From positions 1-14,780 of the forward strand of contig JBOGWP010000136.1 in NCBI GenBank assembly GCA_050693875.1: 14,780 nucleotides of DNA, given 5' to 3'. Each line of letters begins with the position of its first letter. Position 1 is the stretch's first letter. Of this stretch, positions 1 to 8,462 are shown piece by piece. The DNA is from JBOGWP01 sp050693875. GTDB taxonomy: Bacteria; Actinomycetota; CADDZG01; JAHWKV01; JBOGWP01. The translations under genes were made by a program, and so were the position numbers. The notes under the pieces were generated by a model that was given only the letters and a program-made list of their open reading frames with translations, searched no databases and had not been told where the DNA came from.

Positions 1-3000
1 CGTCACCGCTCGGGGTGGCCGCCATCCCCACGATGGGCCGGTTGAGGGTCAGCCCTCCGGTCGATCCGAAGAACCCGGCGTCTCCGAAGGCGAACACCCC
101 TCCGTCCGATGCCGCCATCCAGTAGCCGCCCGATCCGTAGAGGAACTGCCCTGCCGGCGTGATGGGGGTGATCCCACCGGCGGTGCGGACGGTCACGTCC
201 ACGACGCCGTTCTCGTGCGGCGGAGCGACCGCCACGACTCTGGTGGAGGACTCCACCGTGAAGGAGGCTGCCGGGACAGAACCGAACCGCACGTCGGTGG
301 CGCCGCCGAAGCCCGCTCCGGTGATGACCACCTCGGTCCCGCCCTCGGGCGGCCCGCCGGATGGGCCGATCGAGGTGATCTCGGGGACAGGTGCGTAGAC
401 CTCGCTCTCGGCAAGCTGGGTCAGGTGCGGCTCTGGCTCTCGGAGCAACCTCGAGCCGCCCGTCACGAGGACCCGGCCGCAGAGATCCCCACAGGCAGAG
501 CTCGGCCCGAGGGGGAGCAATGTGGCGGTATGGTCGGTGCGGTCGGTGCGCATCACCCCGGCGGGCACCCACCGGTCTCGTCCCGCCTCGTAGATCTCGG
601 AGGACGACCACGTCTCGACGACGTCAACGACCGCACCGCCCTGTCCCCCCGCGACGAGGACGGTTCCGTTCGGGAGCAGCGTGGCGGTGTGATGGGAGCG
701 CCCGAGCGATAGAAGGGTTCCGGTCCCGCGCCAGGAACGAGTCCCGGCGTCGAACACCTCGGCTGTGGAGGTCGGGCAGTCGGCATTGTTGCAAACGTTG
801 CCCCCGGCCACCAGGACGTGGCCGTCTGGGAGCAGCGTGGCGGTGTGGTCCTTGCGGCGAACCCCGGACTCGGGGGCAGGTCCCCAGGAGTTGATCGTTG
901 GCTCGGAGATCTCCGGAGGCGCCTGAGGGCCGATGTCGTCGCCGGGGTCGTCGGGGTCGTCACGGTCGAAGCGCCCGCCCTTGTAGCCGCCGACCGCCAG
1001 GACCGAGCCGTCGTCCAGCAGGGTCGCCGTATGCTCGATCCTGCCATGGGCAAGGCACCCGGCAGGGAGCCAGCTGCTTGCGGCAGGGTCGAAGCGTTCG
1101 GCAGCACTGAGCATGTTTGCCGCTCGGACGGGAACGGCCTCGCCCGGTGTCGGGGGGCAGGGGTCGGGAACGGGTTCGACGCCGGTCGAGTTCCCGCCGA
1201 CGACGAGCACCTCGCCGTCTCTGAACAGTGTGGCAGCGTGCCGGAAGTCGCCTCGGGCGGTGACCATCGGCGGCGCGAATTCGAAGGATCCGTTTGCGGG
1301 ATCGTAGATCTCGGCCGACTGCGACGCGTCCGTGCCCTGGGGAAGACCGCCCACGACGAGCACTCGGCCATCCGGGAGCAGGGTGGCGGAATGGGCGACC
1401 CGGGGCACGTTCAGCGAGCCGGTCTGGGTCCACCCACCCGACGCAGGGTCGAGGAGGTAGGCGGAGGAGAGGGTGGTGACGAACGTGACGGGGTCGGGCG
1501 GCTGCCCGCCTCCCACCACCAGTACCTTCCCGCACTTGTCTGCGCAGCCGGGGCCGGTGAGCAGGGTGGCGGTGTGTCGGGTCCGGACTTGTGGTCCTAC
1601 CGGCCCTGGGAGCCACGCTCCCGTGCCAGGATCGACCCGGGTGGTCGCCACGGCGCTGTTGTCGGCGGGGTCGGGGTCGAGGGTGGGCGAGGCGACCCGG
1701 AGGGCGTTCTGGATCGTCCCCTCACGGGTCGGGACCTCCTCGATGATCACGGTCACCTGCGCGCCCGCGGGAAGCGAGCCCAGCTCGCACGCGACCAGTC
1801 CACCCGACTCTGCACAAGGGCCCTGGGTGGCGTTTGCCGAGGTAAGGACGACCCCGGCCGGCAGGAGTGCATCGAGTCGGGCGGACAGCGCCGGCGCGGG
1901 CCCGCGATTGGTAACCTCGGCGATCATCGTCAGGGTTGCCCCGGCGCCCACCGGGTCGGGAACGTCCTGGACGGAGATCTCCAGGTCGGCCTCTCCGGCA
2001 GCGGACCCGATCTCGTAGCGGGCAAGCGCGAACTGCCCCACCGCTGCCATCTGTGTCCTCCCCGCCGCCACGATCCTGCCGTCGGGCTGGATGGCAAGGG
2101 CTCCTGCCGAGTCGGTCCCGCCGAAATCGGTGGTGACCCGTCCATCCCCACCAAAGGTCGGATCCAGGAAGCCGCTGGCGTCCAGGCGGAAGAGAGCGAA
2201 GTCGTTGCAGTCTGGCTCGGCGGAGGAGATGGAGAGGCATCCCGCGCCTACCACCTTGCCGTCGGGCTGCGCCGCCAGTCCCGTCCCCGATGAGGGGTCG
2301 TGCTCGCCGGCACCCGGAACGAAGTTGACCCTCACCCGGCCATCGGCGTCCTCGCCGAACGAGCTATCGCGCCGGCCGTCGGGGAGGTAGCGAACCAGGG
2401 CGAATTGCGTGCCGCTGACCCCCATGGCAACGATGCCGTCCCCGCCCTCAACGGACACGAGGGCCAGGGCGGTGGCTTCGTCTACGTCGCCGAAGTTCGT
2501 CGTTACCATGCCGTCGGTCGAGAAGCTCGTGTCCGCTGTGCCGTCGGGCTCGTAGCGGGCGGCTGCAAACTCGTCCTGACAGACGAACTCCCCGGTGCAG
2601 CCAACCGCCACGATTCTCCCGTCGGCCTGGATCGCGAGGGCCCTCACCTCGCTGACCGCCAGGGGGAATCCCGTCCTCACCTTCCCGCCGCTCCCGAAGG
2701 TGGGATCGAGGCTCCCGTCGGGCCGGTAGCGGGCAAGCGCAAAATCCTCTCCGCCGGTGGGGGTCCTCGCACCGCCCGCGACGAGAATCCGCTGCTCGCC
2801 ACCGACGTCGTGCAGGAGGACGGCCAGCGCAACGTCGGAGTTCCCAAAGTCGGTCGTGATGACCCCGCCGACTCCGAAGGTCCCATCGAGCGACCCGTCC
2901 GGATTGTAGCGGAGGAGCGTGAAGTCGCGAATCCCCACCGGACTGGACTTCCCGACCGCGACGATCTTGCCATCCCCCTGGACGGCGAGCGCGGCGACAA

Positions 3001-3319
3001 ACTCCGACTGGAGGAACTTGCTGTTGTCCAGATCGGTGGTGACCGAGCCCGCTGCGCCGAATCCCTGGTCGAGAGAGCCGTCGGGGTTGTAGCGAGCGAG
3101 GGCGAAGTCGCCGGATCGCTCCCCCGCGACAACGATCTTGCCCTCGGGCTGGAGGGCGACCGCGTTGGCCAGGCCCCCGGGACCAATCATGCGACCCCCC
3201 GCGCCGAAGCCTGGATCGAGATCGCCCGGCGCCGCGGCGCTGCTTCCCGGGAGAACCAACGCGAGGAGGGCCACCAGGGGGGCCAGGGCGACCGCACCGA
3301 ACCGGCTCGCTCTCCTCAC
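1..3319 (-). CDS. Giant secreted mosaic protein: delta-60 and Kelch beta-propellers with DUF11, IPT/TIG and GYW-type repeats (C-terminus beyond the window)
   Basis: The frame is open from a GTG at 3319 to the left edge, 1106 codons with no stop, so the C-terminus is missing. GGAGG lies 6 bases before the GTG. Residues 1-29 form a signal peptide (MRRASRFGAVALAPL, then a hydrophobic run ending in AAA). Residues 30-435 contain seven delta-60 repeats (typical unit: ALAIQPDGRIVAAG, FALARY-PDGSLD-FG). Residues 442-560 look like a DUF11 domain (ADLEISVQD, VTNRGPAPA). Residues 565-975 contain seven Kelch/galactose-oxidase-like repeats, each with H-[TSA]-ATLL or ATLF followed by VLVVGG or a variant. 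Residues 978-1058 form an IPT/TIG domain (PSGGPPEGGTEVVITGAGFG). The last residues (GYWMAASDGGVFAFGDAGFFGS) begin a repeat type common in Acidimicrobiia. A cell-surface or secreted binding role is inferred; no catalytic residues are recognised. It follows the sialidase-like gene by 34 bases, probably in one operon. Confidence 0.93.
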   Translation of the reverse strand, partial: MRRASRFGAVALAPLVALLALVLPGSSAAAPGDLDPGFGAGGRMIGPGGLANAVALQPEGKIVVAGERSGDFALARYNPDGSLDQGFGAAGSVTTDLDNSKFLQSEFVAALAVQGDGKIVAVGKSSPVGIRDFTLLRYNPDGSLDGTFGVGGVITTDFGNSDVALAVLLHDVGGEQRILVAGGARTPTGGEDFALARYRPDGSLDPTFGSGGKVRTGFPLAVSEVRALAIQADGRIVAVGCTGEFVCQDEFAAARYEPDGTADTSFSTDGMVTTNFGDVDEATALALVSVEGGDGIVAMGVSGTQFALVRYLPDGRRDSSFGEDADGRVRVNFVPGAGEHDPSSGTGLAAQPDGKVVGAGCLSISSAEPDCNDFALFRLDASGFLDPTFGGDGRVTTDFGGTDSAGALAIQPDGRIVAAGRTQMAAVGQFALARYEIGSAAGEADLEISVQDVPDPVGAGATLTMIAEVTNRGPAPALSARLDALLPAGVVLTSANATQGPCAESGGLVACELGSLPAGAQVTVIIEEVPTREGTIQNALRVASPTLDPDPADNSAVATTRVDPGTGAWLPGPVGPQVRTRHTATLLTGPGCADKCGKVLVVGGGQPPDPVTFVTTLSSAYLLDPASGGWTQTGSLNVPRVAHSATLLPDGRVLVVGGLPQGTDASQSAEIYDPANGSFEFAPPMVTARGDFRHAATLFRDGEVLVVGGNSTGVEPVPDPCPPTPGEAVPVRAANMLSAAERFDPAASSWLPAGCLAHGRIEHTATLLDDGSVLAVGGYKGGRFDRDDPDDPGDDIGPQAPPEISEPTINSWGPAPESGVRRKDHTATLLPDGHVLVAGGNVCNNADCPTSTAEVFDAGTRSWRGTGTLLSLGRSHHTATLLPNGTVLVAGGQGGAVVDVVETWSSSEIYEAGRDRWVPAGVMRTDRTDHTATLLPLGPSSACGDLCGRVLVTGGSRLLREPEPHLTQLAESEVYAPVPEITSIGPSGGPPEGGTEVVITGAGFGGATDVRFGSVPAASFTVESSTRVVAVAPPHENGVVDVTVRTAGGITPITPAGQFLYGSGGYWMAASDGGVFAFGDAGFFGSTGGLTLNRPIVGMAATPSGD
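490..1590 (-). repeat. Seven degenerate in-frame repeats encoding Kelch HTATLL...VLVVGG units
   Basis: On the plus strand, variants of gggagcag-gtggcggtgtg recur near 510, 675, 832, 1015, 1220, 1373 and 1558. Translated on the minus strand, each gives H-[TSA]-ATLL (or ATLF) followed about ten residues later by VLVVGG or a close variant. Spacing is uneven (about 140-205 bases) because inserts between blades differ in length. Two inserts carry cysteine pairs (GPGCADKCGK and SSACGDLCGR). These are protein-coding blade repeats, not a CRISPR or tandem DNA array. Confidence 0.85.
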
Positions 3320-3353
3320 CTCGTTCCTCCCTCGATGCTCTCCGCGGCCACCT

Positions 3354-4919
3354 TCAGACCGATTCGGCGACGCGTTTGCGGCGGCGGCGGATCCCGAGGA
3401 TGACTCCCGAGCCCGCGACGATGACCAGCCCTGCCCCCAACAGGAGCGCCGTCGCCGACACACGTGTGCGCGGGGGCCGAGGCACCGGCTCTGACTGCTG
3501 CGAGAGCACGACCTGCGTCGCGAACACATCCTGGCTGAAGGCCTCTAGGTCGGACAAGCGAGTGTCGGTCCAGGCGGCCAAGGCCCGCGTCCGGAGTGAG
3601 GCGACCGCGATCCGCGACCCGTACTCCACCAAGCCCCGCGCGGATGGGATCGGGTAGCGCGTGCCGATCTGGGAGTGGAAGCTTTCGCTGTTGACCCGGA
3701 GGTTCTTCGTGAACGATCTTCCACCGTCCGAGGAGGAGGTGAAAAAGACGTCGTTGCGGAGATTCTCGGGGTCATTTCTGCGATCGTAGAAGACGACGTC
3801 CAAGCGTCCGTCGGGGCCCACCGAGAGGCGCGGAAGGTACTGGTGGCGCCCGCTTCGCACCTCGTCGTCGTTCAACCGGACCGGCGCGTGCCAGGTTCGG
3901 CCCCCGTCGTCCGAACGGCGCAGCAACGCATCCCAGTCGCCGTTACGGGCGTCATGCCAGGCGGCAAAGACGCTGCCGGAGCCGCCCGCCGCGAGGGTGG
4001 GGGGCGGCATCGTGTAGATCAGCATGATGCGCTCGGGTGGGACGACGTCGCTATCGACGATGGCCGCCGGGCCGAAGCTGCGCCCCCCGTCGACGGAGGA
4101 GACCGCATGCAGAGACCAGCGCCCTTCCCAGACCGGCCCCTCCAACCCCTGATAGTCGCGAGCGTCGTCCTCGAGGTCATAGAAGGCCACGTGCACCCTC
4201 CCACCTGGTGCGAGGGTGAGCGCCGGCGCCACGACCCGCCGGGAAGGGTCGCTAAGGCGAAGGGGCTTGGAGAAGGTCCTGCCGCCGTCATCGGAGTAGG
4301 CGGTGAAGATCGGATTGGGCGGTGGCGCAAGCCCGCCGAGCGGCGGGTCCGTCCCGGCCTCGAGCCATACGATGTGCATGCGGCCCTGCTTGCCGGCGCT
4401 GCGGTCGATCGCCATGCGGACCATGTAGCGTTCGCGCCCGAGCAGCCGCCTCGACCGGGTGAACGAGCGTCCGCGGTCGCGGGTTGTGACCAGGAAGGTC
4501 CCGGAGGGGCTGTTGCCCGGCCCGGCCAGACCGATATAGAGGTAGTACAGCGTCCCGCGGGCATCGAATGCGACCTCGGGGGCGTAGCACTTCTCCGTTC
4601 CTCTCGGCAGGCTCCTCTCCGTCACGGGGAAGGCCGGGACCCAGCCGAGACCTCCATTCCCGGAGAGGTGCAGTGCACAGCCGAAGTCGGGGTTGTCGAA
4701 CCGGCTGGCGAGCGTCACGAAGCGGGGATCGCTCGGGTCGACCGCCAAGGTGGGGGAGTTGCTCCCGAACTGCACCCGCTCGTCCCGCGGGGTCACCGGG
4801 ACGTCGGGCATAACCGTCGGCGAGGCCGCCGGCTCCGCATGGGTGGATACCGTCATGGATGCCAGCATCAGAGCCTCGACGACGAACGCAGTCAAAGTCA
4901 ACCGCAGCGGGACAGGCAA
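3354..4919 (-). CDS. Sialidase-fold (Asp-box/BNR) exported protein with C-terminal membrane anchor
   Basis: 521 residues. A signal peptide covers about residues 1-28 (MPVPLRLTLTAFVVEAL, ending near STHAEPA). Five Asp-box motifs lie near residues 146 (TTRDRGRSF), 208 (SDDGGRTF), 274 (SVDGGRSF), 335 (SDDGGRTW) and 394 (SSDGGRSF), the signature of sialidase/BNR beta-propellers. A transmembrane helix at about 490-512 followed by RRRRKR suggests attachment to the outer face of the cytoplasmic membrane with a short cytosolic tail. I cannot identify the arginine triad and tyrosine of true neuraminidases with confidence, so enzymatic sialidase activity should not be assumed. The start is TTG; no ATG or GTG that keeps the signal peptide is available. 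The start codon touches a 12-bp hairpin (4920-4954). The stop is 34 bases before the next gene on this strand, which suggests cotranscription. Confidence 0.88.
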   Translation of the reverse strand: MPVPLRLTLTAFVVEALMLASMTVSTHAEPAASPTVMPDVPVTPRDERVQFGSNSPTLAVDPSDPRFVTLASRFDNPDFGCALHLSGNGGLGWVPAFPVTERSLPRGTEKCYAPEVAFDARGTLYYLYIGLAGPGNSPSGTFLVTTRDRGRSFTRSRRLLGRERYMVRMAIDRSAGKQGRMHIVWLEAGTDPPLGGLAPPPNPIFTAYSDDGGRTFSKPLRLSDPSRRVVAPALTLAPGGRVHVAFYDLEDDARDYQGLEGPVWEGRWSLHAVSSVDGGRSFGPAAIVDSDVVPPERIMLIYTMPPPTLAAGGSGSVFAAWHDARNGDWDALLRRSDDGGRTWHAPVRLNDDEVRSGRHQYLPRLSVGPDGRLDVVFYDRRNDPENLRNDVFFTSSSDGGRSFTKNLRVNSESFHSQIGTRYPIPSARGLVEYGSRIAVASLRTRALAAWTDTRLSDLEAFSQDVFATQVVLSQQSEPVPRPPRTRVSATALLLGAGLVIVAGSGVILGIRRRRKRVAESV

Positions 4920-4954
4920 GCGCCCACGCCGATTCCCCCCTCCGGCGTGGGCGC
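4920..4954 (-). promoter_or_regulatory. 12-bp hairpin with the Shine-Dalgarno sequence in its loop, abutting the TTG start
   Basis: Read on the minus strand, the arms are GCGCCCACGCCG and CGGCGTGGGCGC, perfectly complementary, around the 11-base loop GAGGGGGGAAT. The downstream arm ends at the base before the TTG start (4919). The purine-rich GGAGGGGGG is the only ribosome-binding sequence near the start, but about 19 bases away in linear distance. The hairpin could control translation or, less likely, terminate the upstream gene that stops at 5002; no T-run follows. The structure is seen; the role is inferred. Confidence 0.6.
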
Positions 4955-5001
4955 CTATGCCCGCAAGCTTCGAACCTGCTCCAGCTCTCCTCAGATCACG
5001 C

Positions 5002-5514
5002 TCAGACCACGCTGAGGACGATGACCTGTCCCACGATCACCTGCGGGTCCTGAGCGCATATCTTCGCCTGTCCCAGGCTCAAGGCTCCGAGCTGGGACTT
5101 GTCGAACTCGGCGTAGAACCCCGGTCCGTTGAAGCTGCTCTTGCCGGTCGTGCTGGTCAGCTTCGTCGCCCCACCGGTGGTGCGGTGGCAGTCCGTCCCG
5201 CTGGCGCCCGGCTTCAGGAAGTTGACGGTGTACACCGTCGACTGGAAGCTGCTCGCCTTGGCCGAGAACAGTTGCGAACCGGAGCCGGAGGTCACTGAGG
5301 GCGAGCCCTTCTGGGTCGTGCCGGTGACCTTGCCGCACTGGCTCGAGCTGACGAACTTCTTTGCCGGCGGCCGGCAAACAAGGAGCGTTCCAACCCGCTG
5401 GGTACAGGCCCAGGCGATCGCCCCGAACAGGAGCATGGCCGCACCAGCCCCGAACCCCGTGAGCAACACCCTCCTGCGCCAGCCGTGGCTCCGCCACAGC
5501 ACAGACGTCTTCAT
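5002..5514 (-). CDS. Small exported cysteine-containing protein, function unknown
   Basis: 170 residues, family not recognised. The N-terminus is positively charged (MKTSVLWRSHGWRRRV), followed by a hydrophobic stretch ending in the signal-peptidase-like AWA-C junction at residues 34-37. The mature part has five cysteines (37, 47, 60, 109, 153), is rich in Ser, Thr and Gly, and ends in a hydrophobic tail (QVIVGQVIVLSVV). The cysteine at the predicted mature end is not in a good lipobox, so a lipoprotein is possible but not favoured. The ATG at 5514 follows a GGGAGGGGAGAGGG tract. An in-frame ATG at 5592 was rejected because it falls inside the predicted promoter. It lies between two large propeller genes on the same strand, so it may belong to the same surface assembly, but that is context only. 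Confidence 0.8.
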   Translation of the reverse strand: MKTSVLWRSHGWRRRVLLTGFGAGAAMLLFGAIAWACTQRVGTLLVCRPPAKKFVSSSQCGKVTGTTQKGSPSVTSGSGSQLFSAKASSFQSTVYTVNFLKPGASGTDCHRTTGGATKLTSTTGKSSFNGPGFYAEFDKSQLGALSLGQAKICAQDPQVIVGQVIVLSVV

Positions 5515-5572
5515 CCCTCTCCCCTCCCTTTCTGCGGGGCGCTCCACCCCCCTGTTCGCTTCTCCTGTTTCC

Positions 5573-5602
5573 ACCATAGAGCGGTCCGACAATTTCCGTC
5601 AA
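5573..5602 (-). promoter_or_regulatory. Sigma-70-like promoter for the small exported protein gene
   Basis: On the minus strand TTGACG (5602-5597) is followed by an 18-base spacer and TATGGT (5578-5573). This lies in an unusually AT-rich stretch for the window (about 5560-5655). A transcript starting near 5566 would have a leader of about 50 bases before the ATG at 5514. It may also drive the two downstream propeller genes. Confidence 0.6.
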
Positions 5603-5674
5603 TATATGCCTTCTGTTTCTACTTTTTCATATACGCACATTCGTCTATCTGAACCGGAGGGTCCGGGACCAGCG

Positions 5675-5691
5675 GGGGCGCCGGCCGCCCC
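5675..5691 (-). terminator. Possible terminator after the SBBP gene
   Basis: A 6-bp GC stem (GGGGCG/CGCCCC) with a 5-base loop starts 14 bases after the stop codon of the SBBP gene. No T-run follows on the minus strand, so this is a weak call that relies on position. Confidence 0.35.
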
Positions 5692-5705
5692 GTTTTCCGG
5701 TTTGG

Positions 5706-8462
5706 TTATCCCACCAGCTTCGAGATGAAGGTGTCGCGCCCGGCACCGTTGTAGGTCGTGTCGAATGCCCCGGAGGTGGTCGGATACGGCAGCCCGTTGA
5801 TGCAGGGCCGGGGCGCGCCGCACGAACCCACCCGCCCGGTGACGTAGGCCTCGGGCGTGATCGGGCTGTTGGCCGAGTCGCGGTCGCGCACTGCGATCGC
5901 GAATCCCCGGTCGAAACCGTTACCATCGAGCAGCACGGCGTACTCCACGCTGACCCCGTTCGCCGACAACCTGGCGGCGAACACCCCGGTGGGCGAGTTG
6001 TGGAGGTCGGGGCCGAAGAGCGTCGTGTCCATCACAGTCTCATTAATCGGCGAAACCCCGTCGGGCCCGGGCGGCGACGACTGGTTGACCGGGCTCACCT
6101 GCGGGAACCCGTTGGGGCAGTCCGCGACGTTGGTCTGGGCCGGCTCGCCCGGGTTGAGCCCGGTCGGCGTCCCGTCGGTGATGTCCGGCACGCCCGTGTA
6201 GAACTGGGCCGGCGGGTCGTAGCCCACGGTCGAGATGACGTCCTGGTTGCGGCAGGTTGTCCATCCGGTCACATAGACCTTGCCGTCGGAGTCGAGGTCG
6301 ATCCCCTGCCCGTAGTCGGCGTTGGGACCCCCCAGGAACCGGGACCACACGATGCCGGTGCCCGCCGAGTTCATCTTGGTGACGAAGGCGTCGCCGTCGA
6401 GGAACAGGGCGGAGCCGCTGGCGGTCGATGCCCGCCCGGCGTACGCGGGCCCGGTATTCGTCGGGAAGTAGGGGGCTGGGTCCGGGGCGAAGTCGCAGTA
6501 CGGCCTGAGTCCGTTCGGATCAGGTGCTTGAAGACAGGCGTCCGGATGGCCGGGGTCATCGCCCGGCCCCGCGACCGACGCATTGTTGTCATGCGGGTTG
6601 GGGTTGGGTCCCGAGGTGGTGTAGCCGACGATGTAGGGCTCCGTCCCCCCAGGGGCAAGCGTGATGTCCCACCCTTCCTCGAGGCCCCCGCCGCCTAGAA
6701 ACGTCGACCAGACCAGCGACTTGGAGGGCTTGGAGGCGAAGGGGTCGTACTTGGCGACGTAGGCGTCGCTGTAGCCACCTCGGTAGGTCCCCTGGTAGGG
6801 GTTCCGGACGCGGAAGTTGTTGTTAGTGGGGTTGCCTTGCCCATCCTCCGCGTTGCCGATGGTGTGGCCCGTGACGTAGGCCTTCCCAGTCGAGTCAACG
6901 GCTACGTTCTTGCCCTCGTCGGTTGCCCTCCCGCCGTGGAAGCTGGAGAAGACCAGACCCGCCTGGCCGGCGACCGTGGTGTCGATCACCGAGATGAACG
7001 CGTCGGACAGGGCGTTGGAGCAGCTCCCGCAGGTCTTCTGAAAGGCGTTGGCGGTCGTCGGATAGTCGCTCGAAAAGGTCATCGAGGTGAGGTATGCCTT
7101 CCCCTGGTATACGGCCAGGCCCATGAAGGCGTCGTAGGGGACCTGGTCGGGGACCTGCTCCTCCTCGCTACCGCCGAGGTAGGTCGAGTAGAGAAGGGTG
7201 TCGCCGTTGGGGCCGAGCTTGGCCACGAAGTTGTCCGCCGGAACGAGTGCGGGTGCCGGGGGAGCGTTGCAGAGCGCATCGGATCCACAGGTGGTGTCGT
7301 ACGCGGCGACGCTCCCGTTCGTAGGAAAGTTAGTTGACTGGGTGGTGCCCGCCAGGTAGACGTTGCCCGACGTGTCCCGGGCCAGGTCCCAAACTGCGTC
7401 GGCGGCAGTCCCCCCGATATAGGTGGCCCACACGAGCGCGTTGCCCGCCGAATTCATCTTGAGGGCATACCCGTCGCTGCTTCCGTTGTGGATGGTGTCG
7501 TAGGCGCCGCCAGTGGTGGGGAACGTCGTCGAGCCGGTTAGGCCGGCGAGGTACACGTTGCCGTCGTTGTCCACATCGATGCCCCAACCGAAGTCGTTGG
7601 CCGTCCCGCCGAGGAAGGTCGAGTACTGCAAGACGGGGTCGATGACGAGGGGTCGGGTGTGGTCGTAGGCGCCCACCTCGAAGCCGACCTCACGGTCGTT
7701 GCGAAGGACAAACCGGCCCTCGACCGGCTGCCGGCCCCCGTTCTCCTGGTAGATCGTCGGCCTGGCCTGTCGGACATCGCCGGCGGGCGTCCCGATCACG
7801 AGGTCACCGCGCTCGTCGATCGACAGGCTCTCGGCGCCTACGATGCCCAGAGCGATCCTGGAGGGGTCGGCCCCCGGCGCCACCACGAAGTCGTACTCGA
7901 GCCGGCCCTGGGTCCCGTGGTACGCGAGGTCGATCCCCGGGTAGACGCCCGCGTATCCCACCTGGGCGAAGGTGGGAATGTTTGTCCGCCACAGCTTGGG
8001 GTTCCTGCCGAGGAGGTAGTTCACCTTCCCGGGGAGGCGTTCGTGTGCTGCGGGCTTCGCCTCGAGGTTGGCCCCCAGGATCCTCATGCGCACGACCGAG
8101 GTGACGGGCTCCGGCGCCGGCTGGCCGCGGCGCGCCGGCGCCTCACGCTTGCTGAGCGAGAAGACCGCCTCGGACTTGGTCAGGAATAGCGTCTGGCCTG
8201 CGCCCCGCGAGATGAAGTCCACCACTCGGTCGGTCTGGCCCTTGTTGGCCTCGAACGAGAGCGGCAGGCCGAGGAAGCTCTGGGTGATGGCGGCCTTCTC
8301 GGCCTCGTTCGGCTTGCGCGACGCCGACGTCTGATCGGCCTTGCGCTGATCGGCGATGAACCACGTTGCCGCGACGCTGCCGGAGACCAGCAGCGCCAGG
8401 GCGCTCACGGCGGCGACACCCCGCCCGAGCAACAGAGGCAGTTTCCTTAGGCCGGGGTGCAC
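5706..8462 (-). CDS. SBBP-repeat beta-propeller protein with FEANKGQ-type N-terminal domain
   Basis: 918 residues from a GTG at 8462, chosen because AAAGGAG lies 7 bases upstream and a hydrophobic signal/anchor segment follows at once (about 10-40: LLLGRGVAAVSALALLVSGS). A longer in-frame reading to 8537 lacks such a site. Residues about 60-275 form the domain with LSFEANKGQTD, VDFISRGAGQTLFLT and the NYLLGRNP region; I believe this is the DUF7948-type domain that commonly precedes SBBP repeats. From about 278 there are seven blades, each containing a form of YSTFLGG, followed in most by VDSDGNVYVTG and FPTT-GAYDT. The role is unknown; such proteins are exported and presumed to bind or display something at the surface. 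The response-regulator gene upstream is on the same strand, 325 bases away. Confidence 0.92.
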   Translation of the reverse strand: MHPGLRKLPLLLGRGVAAVSALALLVSGSVAATWFIADQRKADQTSASRKPNEAEKAAITQSFLGLPLSFEANKGQTDRVVDFISRGAGQTLFLTKSEAVFSLSKREAPARRGQPAPEPVTSVVRMRILGANLEAKPAAHERLPGKVNYLLGRNPKLWRTNIPTFAQVGYAGVYPGIDLAYHGTQGRLEYDFVVAPGADPSRIALGIVGAESLSIDERGDLVIGTPAGDVRQARPTIYQENGGRQPVEGRFVLRNDREVGFEVGAYDHTRPLVIDPVLQYSTFLGGTANDFGWGIDVDNDGNVYLAGLTGSTTFPTTGGAYDTIHNGSSDGYALKMNSAGNALVWATYIGGTAADAVWDLARDTSGNVYLAGTTQSTNFPTNGSVAAYDTTCGSDALCNAPPAPALVPADNFVAKLGPNGDTLLYSTYLGGSEEEQVPDQVPYDAFMGLAVYQGKAYLTSMTFSSDYPTTANAFQKTCGSCSNALSDAFISVIDTTVAGQAGLVFSSFHGGRATDEGKNVAVDSTGKAYVTGHTIGNAEDGQGNPTNNNFRVRNPYQGTYRGGYSDAYVAKYDPFASKPSKSLVWSTFLGGGGLEEGWDITLAPGGTEPYIVGYTTSGPNPNPHDNNASVAGPGDDPGHPDACLQAPDPNGLRPYCDFAPDPAPYFPTNTGPAYAGRASTASGSALFLDGDAFVTKMNSAGTGIVWSRFLGGPNADYGQGIDLDSDGKVYVTGWTTCRNQDVISTVGYDPPAQFYTGVPDITDGTPTGLNPGEPAQTNVADCPNGFPQVSPVNQSSPPGPDGVSPINETVMDTTLFGPDLHNSPTGVFAARLSANGVSVEYAVLLDGNGFDRGFAIAVRDRDSANSPITPEAYVTGRVGSCGAPRPCINGLPYPTTSGAFDTTYNGAGRDTFISKLVG

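Noticed and set aside
490..1590. Regularly spaced repeats that might suggest CRISPR
   Set aside because: The repeats are degenerate, unevenly spaced (about 140-205 bases) and encode Kelch blade motifs in frame.
818..2293. Long plus-strand open frame (491 codons) and a similar one at 2300-3403
   Set aside because: Both are opposite the in-frame mosaic propeller gene, whose repeats and domains are unmistakable; GC-rich codon use creates the antisense frames.
3675..5015. Plus-strand open frame of 446 codons
   Set aside because: It is antisense to the sialidase-like gene with its five Asp-boxes and shows no family features.
5515..5592. Upstream in-frame ATG for the small exported protein
   Set aside because: It would place the start within the -35/-10 region and bury the signal peptide behind 26 charged residues; the ATG at 5514 has a strong purine-rich site.
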